Assembly (NCBI GenBank): GCA_037893225.1
Contig: JAZGUH010000529.1
Location: 310,001 to 374,000 of the forward strand
Origin: Hippasteria phrygiana
Taxonomy: Eukaryota; Echinodermata; Asteroidea; Valvatida; Goniasteridae
DNA length: 64,000 bases
Reading direction: 5' to 3'
Every line of letters begins with the position of its first letter. Within the stretch, counting starts at the first letter, position 1. Positions 9,779 to 22,711 of the stretch are shown here, piece after piece. A program made the position numbers and the translations under genes. The notes under the pieces are model-generated. The model worked only from the letters and a program-made list of their open reading frames with translations. It was not told where the DNA came from and ran no database searches.

Positions 9779-11541
9779 TTTTCAGACTTTTTGCCCATAG
9801 CATTTGTACACGATTTCTTTCTGCCAGGCACTTTGGCTACTTTTATGCAGCCGATTGCCTTTAAACTAAACAGACACTTAGACCAACTGCTCAGGATGCA
9901 TGCCGAACTTTTACGTCATGATGACGTCATCACGTGATTTTTTATGAATTTTTGAATTTTGAAAATCGTAACATTCATTAAATTATATCTAGCGAACAAA
10001 ACAAGATATTTTCAAAATTCTTTTTCTTATAGCTTTGGTATGTCTCAAAGATATGCCCTAAATTGCGAAAATTCTGTGACGTCATGATGACGTCATCAAA
10101 AATGTGTTTTTTTGTTAACGCATGTAAGGGTCAATCCGATTACAAAAATGTATATATTGAATTTTCCTGTACCCAATTCCAAAATTTCATGATCGTGGCT
10201 CACTCAAGTAAGAAATGACAGCCATTTCAAAATTTAGACCAAATTCAATATAACACAAAGGAATTCTGGGACGGGCAGATAACCATGGCTATTATGTGCT
10301 TGATGTTTATAAAAGGGGTTGATTTCTAGTCTTTTTTCAAGTCGCTGAATTTTTGAAGTATTAAAATCGTAACATTCTTTTCAATATATCTAGCGAACAA
10401 AACAAGATATTTTCAAAATTATTTTTGTTACAGCTTTGGTATGTCTCAAAGATATGCCCTAAAAAGCGAAAATTGTGTGACGTCATGATGACGTCATCAA
10501 CAAATCTTTTTTTTTAAACGCATGTAAGGGTCAATCCGATTACAAAAGTGTATTCATTGAATTTTTCTGTACGTAATTCCAAAATTTCATGATCGTGGCT
10601 CACTCAAGTAAGAAATGACAGCCATTTCAAAATTTAGACCAAATTCAATATAACACAAAGGAATTCTGGGACGGGTTGATAACCATGGCTATTATGTGCT
10701 TGCTGTTTATAAAAGGGGTTGATTTGTAGTCTTTTTTCAAGTCGCTGAATTTTTGAATTTCTTAAATCGTAACATTCTTTTCAATATATCTAGCGAACAA
10801 AACAAGACATTTTCAAAATTCTTTTTGTTATAGCTTTGGTATGTCTCAAAGATATGCCATAAAAAGCGAAAATTGTGTGACGTCATGATGACGTCATAAA
10901 TAAATTATTTTTTCAAGTTGCTAGAATATTGCCCATAGCATTTGTAAACGTTTTCTTTCTTACCGGCCACTTTGGCTACTTTTAAACTTGGCAGACACTT
11001 ACACCAACTGCTCACATTGTCTGCCGAACTTTTACGCCATGATGACGTCATCACATGTCACGTGACGTCATCTTAAAGGGGCATTTTTTCGAAGCCATAT
11101 ATCTACAAAAGTACAAGTCCGATTAAGTTGAAACGTAATATCTAGGTATGCCACCGGGTGTTATAGATGAACATTGACATGATGTTATGATGACGTCATC
11201 ACATGTCACGTGACGTCATCTTAAAGGGGCATTTTTCAAAGCCATATATCTACAAAAGTACAAGTCCAATTAAGTTGAAACATAAATCTAGGTATGCCAC
11301 CGGGTGTTATAGGTGAACATTGACTTGACGTTATGAAGTAATCACATGTCACGTCATGTCATCTTAAAGGGGCATTCGCTACACTATTCCCCATAACATT
11401 TGTACTCGATTTCTTTCTTTAAACCAATCCTTCACACATCCAATAACGTTAATTATTGTATAAACATTTGATTGACTAACACAATAAGAAAAACACGAAA
11501 CAGCCCTGTGTTTGTCCACGGGACAAACACATAACAAGTCT
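9703..11541 (+). mobile_element. Rolling-circle element copy E1
   Basis: Uses the sixth 5' hairpin (9703). The body has about three 400-bp modules followed by 145-bp modules. The 3' end has CGAAACAGCCC at 11496 and the long hairpin TGTGTTTGTCC-ACG-GGACAAACACA. It stops at CTA followed by T rather than CTAG. Confidence 0.8.
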
Positions 11542-12991
11542 ATTTTTTTTTTTTTTTTTTTTTGGCTGTTTCGAAAGTTTTTCGAAACAGCCCTTGTTTT
11601 CGTTAAGATTTTTTTTTTTTTCTTTTTTTTTTTTTTTCTTTTTCAGACTTTTTGCCCATAGCATTTGTACACGATTTCTTTCTGCCAGGCACTTTGGCTA
11701 CTTTTATGCAGCCGATTGCCTTTAAACTAAACAGACACTTAGACCAACTGCTCAGGATGCATGCCGAACTTTTACGTCATGATGACGTCATCACGTGATT
11801 TTTTATGAATTTTTGAATTTTGAAAATCGTAACATTCATTAAATTATATCTAGCGAACAAAACAAGATATTTTCAAAATTCTTTTTCTTATAGCTTTGGT
11901 ATGTCTCAAAGATATGCCCTAAATTGCGAAAATTCTGTGACGTCATGATGACGTCATCAAAAATGTGTTTTTTTGTTAACGCATGTAAGGGTCAATCCGA
12001 TTACAAAAATGTATATATTGAATTTTCCTGTACCCAATTCCAAAATTTCATGATCGTGGCTCACTCAAGTAAGAAATGACAGCCATTTCAAAATTTAGAC
12101 CAAATTCAATATAACACAAAGGAATTCTGGGACGGGCAGATAACCATGGCTATTATGTGCTTGATGTTTATAAAAGGGGTTGATTTCTAGTCTTTTTTCA
12201 AGTCGCTGAATTTTTGAAGTATTAAAATCGTAACATTCTTTTCAATATATCTAGCGAACAAAACAAGATATTTTCAAAATTCTTTTTGTTATAGCTTTGG
12301 TATGTCTCAAAGATATGCCCTAAAAGGCGAAAATTGTGTGACGTCATGATGACGTCATCAACAAATCTTTTTTTTTTAAACGCATGTCAGGATCAATCCG
12401 ATTACAAAAATGTATTCGTTGAATTTTCCTGTACCTAATTCCAAAATTTCATGATCGTGGCTCACTCAAGTGTGAAATAGGAGCCATTTCAAAATTTAGA
12501 CCAAATTCAATATAACACAAAGGAATTCTGGGAAGGGCTGATAACCATGGGTATTATGTGCTTGCTGTTTATAAAACGGGTTGATTTCTAGTCTTTTTTC
12601 AAGTCGCTAAATGTTTGAAGTTTTAGAATCGTAACATTCTTTTCAATATATCTAGCGAACAAAACAAGATATTTTCAAAATTCTTTTTGTTATAGCTTTG
12701 GTATGTCTCAAAGATATGCCCTAAAAAGCGCAAATTGTGTGACGTCATGATGACGTCATGAAAAAAATTCTTTTTTCAAGTCGCTAGAATATTGCACATA
12801 GCATTTGTAAACTTTTTCTTTCTTACCGGCCACTTTGGCTACTTTTAAACTTGGCAGACACTTACACCAACTGCTCACAATGTGTGCCGAACTTTTACGT
12901 CATGATGACGTCATCACATGTCACGTGACGTCATCTTAAAGGGGCATTTTTCGAAGCCATATATCTACAAAAGTACAAGTCCGATTAAGTT

Positions 12992-14216
12992 TATTTTATT
13001 TTTATTTATTTCTTATTTATCCTGGGTGTTCCATTCAGTGTGAAAAACTCACTGATCTCCCATGGATCCCAGCTCACAAAAAACTACTAAAATACAAATA
13101 AAATATTTAGAATACATATGTAAAATATTTAAAAATTCATTCAAAGAAACTAAAATAAAAAATAAATTACATAGAAAATAGACATTACAATACACTATAT
13201 AAAACATCACAGTATGATGACATTAACTGAGCTGTTTGAGTTGTTTGAGAAAGTGATTAAAACTTGTTGGATGCGGAGATTTCATATGTGGAGGTAAATT
13301 GTTCCAAGCCTGGGCACCCCTGAAGTTAAAAGTTCTTCTTCCACTTTCTGTTCTAGGTTGTGGAAGAACCACATTACCAACAGTGCTATTCCTAGTTCGA
13401 TGACAATGTAGTTCACTGACTGGAACAAAAACATCGCTAAGATAACTTGGAACATTGCCTGTTAAACACTTATAAACCATGGTATTAATATGAATGCCTC
13501 TTCTTGCCTGTAGAGTTTTCCAACCTAATTCATTACGTACAGCTGTTGCTGATGTTCTGGATGGGACCTTAAGAATAGTCCGTCCTGCTCTATTCAAAAG
13601 TACATCAAGCCGTTGTAACAGGGTTTTGGAAGCACTACTCCATATAAGATCACAATAATCAAACTGAGGAAAAATAAGACTTTTCACAATAAGATTAAGG
13701 GTTTGTGTAGGCAAGACATTTTTAAGTCTATTCAAAATACCTATTCTTTTAGAGACAGAAGATGCTACATGGTCAATATGTTCTATCCATTTCATTTTAC
13801 AATCAATATGAACACCTAGATATTTATAAGTGGTGATTTGTTCCAGGCAATTGTTATTTACAAAGATGTCAATATTGGGATGTTCACATCTAGCAAGTTT
13901 TTGAGCTGAACCAATCAACATGCTTTTTGACTTGGTAATATTTAATTTTAATCTATTGTCATTAAGCCAGTTTGATATTTTCTGCAGATCATAGTTAAGA
14001 TACAAGTTAATCTGATGAATATCTTTACTTGAATAAAACATAGCAGTGTCATCACCATATAAAACAATTTTAGTATGCTCAGTCACAGACGTGATATCGT
14101 TAATAAATATAGAGAATAATAATGGGCCCAAGATAGTTCCTTGTGGGACTCCAAAATTAATATCAGATTTGTTCGACAAGACATTTCCAATTTTAGTTAC
14201 TTGTGTCCTTCTACAA
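12992..14216 (-). mobile_element. 5'-truncated CR1/L2-like LINE inserted in E2
   Basis: Minus-strand insertion with an A-rich 3' tail (plus strand TTATTTTATTTTTATTTATT from 12991). It splits a 145-bp module: the flanking sequence ends at GATTAAGTT and resumes at AAGTTGGAACG, as in uninterrupted copies (for example near 16206). AAGTT (12987-12991 and 14217-14221) may be the target duplication, though the right flank also shows TCTACAAAAGT, so a small deletion or a longer duplication is possible. Confidence 0.8.
13223..14212 (-). pseudogene. Truncated reverse transcriptase C-terminal half (CR1/L2-like)
   Basis: An open frame of about 330 codons begins at the broken 5' edge of the insertion, so there is no true start codon. 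It contains the reverse transcriptase motif GVPQGTILGPLLF and YGDD (in place of the commoner YADD), then the thumb and C-terminal region ending in FNFRGAQAWNNLPPHMK...FLKQLKQLS, a tail typical of CR1/L2/Rex-type LINEs. The endonuclease and N-terminal RT motifs are missing, so this is a dead fragment although the remaining frame is intact. Confidence 0.85.
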
Positions 14217-14838
14217 AAGTTGGAACGTAATATCTAGGTATGCCACCGGGTGTTATAGATGAACATTGACATGACGTTATGATCAAGTCATAACATGTCA
14301 CGTGGTGTCATCTTAAAGGGGCACTCGCTAGATTATTGCCCATAGCATTTGTAAACGTTTTCTTTCTTACCGGCCAGTTTGGCTACTTTTAAACTTGGCA
14401 GACACTTACCCCAACTGCTCAGAATGTGTGCCTAACTTTTACGTCATGATGACGTCATTACATGTCACGTGACGTCATCTTAAAGGGGCATTTTTCGAAG
14501 CCATATATCTACAAATGTACAAGTCCGATTCAGTTGAAACACACTATTTAGGTATGCCACCCGGTGTCATAGATGAAAATTGACATGACGTTATGATGAA
14601 GTCATTACATGTTATGTGATGTCATCTTAAAGAGGCATTCGCTAGGCTATTTCCCATAGCATTTGTACACGATTCCTTTTTTAAACCAATCCTTCACACA
14701 TCCAATAACAACATCTTCATCCCTCCGTCATTGTTAACAAACAAACAACTTTAAATATTGCATACACATTTGACATCCAAACTAACAATACAAAAATTAG
14801 AAACAGCCCTGTGTTTGTCCACAAACACTTGCCTCTAG

Positions 14839-16830
14839 TTTTTTTTTTTTTTTTTTGCTTCTTTTTCAGACTTTTTGCCCATAGACTTTGTACACGTTTT
14901 CGTTCTGCCAGGCACTTTGGCTACTTTTATGCAGCCGATTGCCTTTAAACTAAACAGACACTTAGACCAACTGCTCAGGATGCATGCCGAACTTTTACGT
15001 CATGATGACGTCATCACGTGATTTTTTATGAATTTTTGAATTTTGAAAATCGTAACATTCATTAAATTATATCTAGCGAACAAAACAAGATATTTTCAAA
15101 ATTCTTTTTCTTATAGCTTTGGTATGTCTCAAAGATATGCCTTAAAAAGCGAAAATTGTGTGACGTCATGATGACGTCATCAAAAATGCTTTTTTTTTTT
15201 AACGCATGTAAGGGTCAATCTGATTGCAAAAATGTATATATTGAATTTTGCTGTACCCAATTCCAAAATTTCATGATCGTGGCTCACTCAAGTAAGAAAT
15301 GACAGCCATTTCAAAATTTAGACCAAATTCAATATAACACAAAGGAATTCTGGGACGGGCTGATAACCATGGCTATTATGAGCTTGCTGTTTATAAAAGG
15401 GGTTGATTTCTAGTCTTTTTTCAAGTCGCTGAATTTTTGAAGTTTTAAAATCGTAACATTCTTTTCAATATATCTAGCGAACAAAACAAGATATTTTCAA
15501 AATTATTTTTGTTACAGCTTTGGTATGTCTCAAAGATATGCCCTAAATGGCGAAAATTGTGTGACGTCATGATGACGTCATCAACAATATTTTTTTTTTA
15601 AAACGCATGTAACGGTCAATCTGATTACAAAAATGTATACATTGTATTTTTCTGTACCCAATTCCAAAATTTCATGATCGTGGCTCACTCAAGTGTGAAA
15701 TAGGAGCCATTTCAAAATTTAGACCAAATTCAATATAACACAAAGGAATTCTGGGAAGGGCTGATAACCATGGGTATTATGTGCTTGCTGTTTATAAAAC
15801 GGGTTGATTTCTAGTCTTTTTTCAAGTCGCTAAATTTTTGAAGTTTTAGAATCGTAACATTCTTTTCAATATATCTAGCGAACAAAACAAGATATTTTCA
15901 AAATTCTTTTTGTTATAGCTTTGGTATGTCTCAAAGATATGCCCTAAAAAGCGAAAATTGTGTGACGTCATGATGACGTCATAAAAAAATTCTTTTTTCA
16001 AGTCGCTAGAATATTGCCCATAGCATTTGTAAACTTTTTCTTTCTTACCGGCCACTTTGGCTACTTTTAAACTTGGCAGACACTTACTCCAACTGCTCAC
16101 AATGTGTGCCGAACCTTTACGTCATGATGACGTCATCAAATGTCACGTGACGTCATCTTAAAGGGGCATTTTTCGAAGCCATATATCTACAAAAGTACAA
16201 GTCCGATTAAGTTGGAACGTAATATCTAGGTATGCCACCGGGTGTTATAGATGAACATTGACATGACGTTATGATCAAGTCATAACATGTCACGTGGTGT
16301 CATCTTAAAGGGGCACTCGCTAGATTATTGCCCATAGCATTTGTAAACGTTTTCTTTCTAACCGGCCAGTTTGGCTACTTTTAAACTTGGCAGACACTTA
16401 CCCCAACTGCTCAGAATGTGTGCCTAACTTTTACGTCATGATGACGTCATCATATGTCACGTGACGTCATCTTAAAGGGGCATTTTTCGAAGCCATATAT
16501 CTACAAATGTACAAGTCCGATTCAGTTGAAACACACTATTTAGGTATGCCACCCGGTGTCATAGATGAAAATTGACATGACATTATGATGAAGTCATTAC
16601 ATGTTATGTGATGTCATCTTAAAGGGGCATTCGCTAGGCTATTTCCCATAGCATTTGTACACGATTCCTTTTTTAAACCAATCCTTCACACATCCAATAA
16701 CAACATCTTCATCCCTCCGTCATTGTTAACTAACAAACAACTTTAAATATTGGATACACATTTGACATCCAAACTAACAATAAAAAAATTAGAAACAGCC
16801 CTGTGTTTGTCCACAAACACTTGCCTCTAG
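14839..16830 (+). mobile_element. Rolling-circle element copy E3 (no adjacent 5' hairpin)
   Basis: Starts directly after the CTAG of E2 with a T-run and GCTTCTTTTTCAGAC. The body has 400-bp modules then 145-bp modules. Ends with AGAAACAGCCC, the short hairpin and CTAG at 16827-16830. The missing 5' hairpin is explained if it is one of the orphan 5' ends at 9380-9778. Confidence 0.8.
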
Positions 16831-17078
16831 TTTTTTTTTTTTTTTCTTTTTCAGACTTTTTGCCCATAGCATTTGTACACGTTTTCTTTCTGCCAGGCAC
16901 TTTGGCTACTTTTATGCAGCCGATTGCCTTTAAATTTAACAGACACTTAGACCAACTGCTCAGGATGCATGCCGAACTTTTACGTCATGATGACGTCATC
17001 ACGTAATTTTTTATGAATTTTTGAATTTTGAAAATCGTAACATTCATTAAATTATATCTAGCGAACAAAACAAGATAT

Positions 17079-18694
17079 TTGGCTGTTTCGGAAACTTTTC
17101 CGAAACAGCCCTTGTTTTCGTTAAGATTTTTTTTTTTTTCTTTTTTTTTTCTTTTTTTTTTTCTTCTTTTTCAGCCAAATGCCCATTGCATTTGTACACG
17201 TTTTCTTTCTTACTGGCACTTTGGCTACTTTTATGGTGCCGATTGGCTTTAAACTTGGCAGGCACTTAGACCAACTGCTCAGAATGTATGCCGAACATTT
17301 ACGTCATGATGACGTCATCACGTGATTTTTTATGAATTTTTGAAATTTCAAAATCGTAAAATTCTGTTCAATATATCTAGCGAACAAAACAAGATATTTT
17401 CAAAATTCTTTTTGTTATAGCTTTGGTATGTCTCAAAGATATGCCCTGAAAGGGAGAAAATGTGTGACGTCATGATGACATCATCAAAAATGTGCTTTTT
17501 TAAAACACATATAAGGATAGGTCCGATCGTCATGAAAATTGGTGGGTAGGTAGATACTGTCACTAGGATGCTGAATCCAAAGTGACGTCATGATGACGTC
17601 ATCACATGATTTTTTATGAATTTTTCAAAATTTTAAAATCGTAACATTCTTTTCAATATATCTAGCAAACAGAACAAGATATTTTCAAAATTATTTTTGT
17701 TATAGCTTTGGTATGTCTCAAAGATATGCCCTGAAAGGGAGAAAATGTGTGACGTCATGATGACATCATCAAAAATGTGCTTTTTTAAAACACATATAAG
17801 GATATGTCCGATCGTCATGAAAATTGGTGGGTAGGTAGATAGTGCCACTAGCATGTAAAATCCAAAGTGACGTCATGATGACGTCATCAGCTGATTTTCT
17901 ATGACTTTTTAGTTTTATCCCAAATCCCATAGACTTTGTACACGAATTTTGTAAGAGCCACTTTGGTCACTAAACAACCTCAGATCTTAATCAGGTTTAA
18001 CTCAAACAGAGACCCTAAGCTAAGAATGTATGCCGAAGAGTGACGTCATGATGACGTCATCACTTGTCATGTGACGTCATCTTAAAGGTGCATTTTTCAA
18101 GGGCACATATCTAGAGAACCGTAGGTCCGATTGCATTCAAACCTGCTATGGTGGTAGACAAGTACGTGTTATAGATGAAAATTGAGGTGACGTCATCATG
18201 ACGTCATCATGACGTCATCATACGATTTTATAGTAATTTTTAAGTTTTTTAACCTTAAAGTTTCTTAAACCCATATCTCATCACCAGAACATGCTAAATT
18301 CAAAATTCTTTTTGTAATAGCTTTGTTAGCTTCTATATTCTTTCACATAAATGAGAAAATGTGTGACGTCATCATGACGACATCAAAAATATATTTAAAA
18401 AAAAACACATATAAGGGTAGGTCCAATCGTCATAAAAATTGGTGGGTATGTAGATAGTGTGCCACAAGCATGCGGCAGCCGAAGTGACGTCATGATGACG
18501 TCATCGGCAAATTTTCTATGATTTTTTTTATTTTGTAAATTTTATGTTCCTCCCAACAACAACATCCTAACCCCTCCGTCTTTAACTAACAAACACCTTT
18601 TACTATTATAAGCATATTACACATCCAAAATAACAAAACAACCCCGAAACAGCCCTGTGTTTGTCATAACGTGACAAACACATAGCATGTCTAG
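17079..18694 (+). mobile_element. Rolling-circle element copy E5, inserted cleanly into E4
   Basis: 5' hairpin GGCTGTTTCGGAAAC...TTTTCCGAAACAGCC (17081), with both arms changed relative to other copies so the stem is kept. 3' hairpin GTGTTTGTCA-TAACG-TGACAAACAC and CTAG at 18691-18694. The host sequence reads CAAGATA+T-run before and T-run+CAAAATTC after. Intact copies have exactly CAAGATATTTTCAAAATTC, so insertion was inside a T-run with at most two extra T. The internal modules differ from other copies (GGTGGGTAGGTAGATA blocks). Confidence 0.88.
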
Positions 18695-20400
18695 TTTCAA
18701 AATTCTTTTTCTTATAGCTTTGGTATGTCTCAAAGATATGCCTTAAAAAGCGAAAATTGTGTGACGTCATGATGACGTCATCAAAAATGCTTTTTTTTTT
18801 TAACGCATGTAAGGGTCAATCTGATTACAAAAATGTATACATTGTATTTTTCTGTACCCAATTCCAAAATTTCATGATCGTGGCTCACTCAAGTAACAAA
18901 TGACAGCCATTTCAAAATTTAGACCAAATTCAATATAACACAAAGGAATTCTGGGACGGGCTGATAACCATGGCTATTATGAGCTTGCTGTTTATAAAAG
19001 GGGTTGATTTCTAGTCTTTTTTCAAGTCGCTGAATTTTTGAAGTATTAAAATCGTAACATTCTTTTCAATATATCTAGCGAACAAAACAAGATATTTTCA
19101 AAATTATTTTTGTTATAGCTTTGGTATGTCTCAAAGATATGCCCTAAAAGGCGAAAATTGTGTGACGTCATGATGACGTCATCAAATTTTTTTTTTTTTT
19201 TAACGCATGTAAGGGTCAATCCGATTACAAAAATGTATACATTGTATTTTTCTGTACCCAATTCCAAAATTTCATGATCGTGGCTCACTCAAGTAAGAAA
19301 TGACAGCCATTTCAAAATTTAGACCAAATTCAATATAACACAAAGGAATTCTGGGACGGGCTGATAACCATGGCTATTATGAGCTTGCTGTTTATAAAAG
19401 GGGTTGATTTCTAGTCTTTTTTCAAGTCGCTGAATTTTTGAAGTTTTAAAATCGTAACATTCTTTTCAATATATCTAGCGAACAAAACAAGATATTTTCA
19501 AAATTATTTTTGTTACAGCTTTGGTATGTCTCAAAGATATGCCCTAAATGGCGAAAATTGTGTGACGTCATGATGACGTCATCAACAATATTTTTTTTTT
19601 TAAACGCATGTAAGGGTCAATCTGATTACAAAAATGTATACATTGTATTTTTCTGTACCCAATTCCAAAATTTCATGATCGTGGCTCACTCAAGTAAGAA
19701 ATAACAGCCATTTCAAAATTTAGACCAAATTCAATATAACACAAAGGAATTCTGGGAAGGGCTGATAACCATGGCTATTATGAGCTTGCTGTTTATAAAA
19801 GGGGTTGATTTCTAGTCTTTTTTCAAGTCGCTGAATTTTTGAAGTATTAAAATCGTAACATTCTTTTCAATATATCTAGCGAACAAAACAAGATATTTTA
19901 AAAATTATTTTTGTTATAGCTTTGGTATGTCTCAAAGATATGCCCTAAAAGGCGAAAATTGTGTGACGTCATGATGACGTCATGAACAATATTTTTTTTT
20001 TTTAACGCATGTAAGGGTCAATCCGATTACAAAAATGTATACATTGAATTTTTCTGTACCTAATTCCAAAATTTCATGATCGTGGCTCACTCAAGTAAGA
20101 AATAGGAGCCATTTCAAAATTTAGACCAAATTCAATATAACACAAAGGAATTCTGGGAAGGGCAGATAACCATGGCTTAAATGAGCATGCTGTTTATAAA
20201 AAGGGTTGATTTGTAGTCTTTTTTCAAGTCGCTGAATTGTTAAATTTTTGGAATCGTAACATTCTTTTCAATATATCTAGCGAACAAAACAAGATATTTT
20301 CAAAATTCTTTTTGTTATAGCTTTGGTATGTCTCAAAGATATGCCCTAAAAAGCGAAAATTGTGTGACGTCATGATGACGTCATAAAAAAAAATCTTTTT
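18695..20400 (+). repeat. About 400-bp satellite-like module, tandem copies
   Basis: The module marker ATCGTAACATTCTTTTCAAT recurs at about 19050, 19452, 19852 and 20252, a period of about 400 bp. Each unit carries TGACGTCATGATGACGTCA, CAAGATATTTTCAAAATT, a conserved CAATATAACACAAAGGAATT and a T-tract. The same module appears in E1-E4, E6, E7, E9 and E10. Confidence 0.85.
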
Positions 20401-20812
20401 TCAAGTCGCTAGAATATTGCCCATAGCATTTGTAAACGTTTTCTTTCTTACCGGCCACTTTGGCTACTTTTAAACTTGGCAGACACTTACCCCAACTGCT
20501 CACAATGTGTGCCGAACCTTTACGTCATGGTGACGTCATCACATGTCACGTGACGTCATCTGAAAGGGGAATTTTTCGAAGCCATACTTTTACCGAAGTA
20601 GAAGTCAGATTAAGTTGAAAAGTAATATCTAGGTAGCCCAGTAGATTATCTTAAACAATTTTGTGTCAGGAATGCTTGTAGGCCGGCATGTGTTATATAT
20701 GAAAATTGATGCGACGTTATGGTGACGTCATCATATGATTTTATAGTAATTTTTTTACTTTTGAATCTTTAAGCTATAAGGCCTATCTCATCAACTGAAC
20801 ATGCTAATTTCG

Positions 20813-22711
20813 AAATTCTTATTGTAATTCTTTTTGAAATAGGTTTTTTAGGTAAACAAGTTTTACGTTCTGTTATTTGGGAGGATTTAACATAATTTTC
20901 AAAAATAGTTGTTGTATTTTGTTCCACTCAAGTAAATGTTGTCTCAATCGTATTTTGGATTACCTTACTTTTAATTTCCAGTTTATAATTCCCAATGTAT
21001 TAAAAAAAATGCGTTCTGTGATTTTCTACTGCTCAAATAAAGTTTGTTTCAGCCGTCTATTCTTTAAGGTGTGTTGCGTTAATTACTAGTTTTCCGTTTT
21101 CAAACACTACATGGGGTATGCTTCGCTCTCACCCACCGCTCTATGTGTGTGTTTGCCTTAAATTGTTAGTTAAGTTTGGTATACAGTGCTAGGCGCCACC
21201 GGACAAAATCCGTGAATGAGTTTTTACCAGTAAACTCGTATGCTGCCCTCTACAGTTCACTAAACACAACCAGAGGAGTATTTTTTTAAGTACTACCGCC
21301 CTCTTGCGCTAAAAAGTTGACAGGTTTGTCAATTGTGGCAGAGAAACTTTTGACCAGTAAGATTATGTCGAACTTTCCTTGCATTTAACTGTACCTCCCT
21401 AGGGTGTGTGGAAAATCATATTACAATTGGAGAATTCAGGACTATTAGGGTTAATAAGACCGTATTTTCTTTCAATTATATACTGTAATAAAAATATACC
21501 AGTAAGACTTCATTAAATAACTCTCTTTATTCAAAGGTCTTGTTTTCAAAGAATTCTTTTTATTGCTTCCTACGTGCCACAATGTCAACATGCATTTTTA
21601 TCAAGAACATATCACATAATATTAATAAAGATTCAAATTTGAGAGGCAAGTTACTCCAATACAAGCCTGAAAACAAAATGTTGAAGAGAAAAAGTTGTGT
21701 ATTTAACAAGTGCATTCAGTGAAAAGCACAGAAACAATCATGCGTCTTATAACATTCTTTCCAAATTCTTATTGTAATTCTTTTTGAAATATGTTTTTTA
21801 CGTCATAGGTAAACAAGTTTTGCGTTCTGTGATTTGGGAGGATTTAACATAATTTTCAAAAATAATTGTTGTATTTTGTTCCACTCAAGTAAATGTTGTC
21901 TCAATCGTCTTTTGGATTACCTTACATTTAATTTCCAGTTTATAATTCCCAATGTATTAAACAAAATGCGTTCTGTGATTTTCTACTGCTCAAATAAAGT
22001 TTGTTTCAGCCGTCTATTCTTTAAGGTGTGTTGCGTTAATTACTGGTTTTCCGTTTTCAAACACTACATGGGGTATGCTTCGCTCTCACCCACCGCTCTA
22101 TGTGTGTGTTTGCCTTAAATTGTTAGTTAAGTTTGGTATACAGTGCTAGGCGCCACCGGACAAAATCCGTGAATGAGTTTTTACCAGTAAACTCGTATGC
22201 TGCCCTCTACAGTTCACTAAACACAACCAGAGGAGTATTTTTTTAAGTACTACCGCCCTCTTGCGCTAAAAAGTTGACAGGTTTGTCAATTGTGGCAGAG
22301 AAACTTTTGACCAGTAAGATTATGTCGAACTTTCCTTGCATTTAACTGTACCTCCCTAGGGTGTGTGGAAAATCATATTACAATTGGAGAATTCAGGACT
22401 ATTAGGGTTAATAAGACCGTATTTTCTTTCAATTATATACTGTAATAAAAATATACTAGTAAGACTTCATTAAATAACTCTCTTTATTCAAAGGTCTTGT
22501 TTTCAAAGAATTTTTTTTATTGCTTCCTACGTGCCACAATGTCAACATCCATTTTTATCAAGAACATATCACATAATATTAATATAGATTCAAATTTGAG
22601 AGGCAAGTTACTCCAATACAAGCCTGAAAACAAAATGTTGAAGAGAAAAAGTTGTGTATTTAACAAGTGCATTCAGTGAAAAGCACAGAAACAATCAGGC
22701 GTCTTATAACA
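20813..22711 (+). repeat. Two tandem 950-bp copies of a non-satellite segment inside E4
   Basis: Starting at 20813 and 21763 the same sequence occurs twice, nearly identical apart from a few substitutions and an 8-base ACGTCATA difference near 21801. It lacks the CRE modules and looks like ordinary genomic sequence. It includes a piece (from about 21400 and 22350) matching 37929-37990: CCCTAGGGTGTGTGGAAAAT and TTCAGGACT-TTAGGGTTAA. The short open frames in it have no recognisable product. Confidence 0.8.

Larger units (their letters stand above)
11564..14838 (+). mobile_element. Rolling-circle element copy E2, complete ends, carrying a LINE insertion
   Basis: 5' hairpin at 11564, 3' hairpin GTGTTTGTCCACAAACAC and CTAG at 14835-14838. 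The start of the body is nearly identical to E1. It is interrupted by a reverse transcriptase fragment at 12992-14216. The subterminal motif reads AGAAACAGCCC here. Confidence 0.85.
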
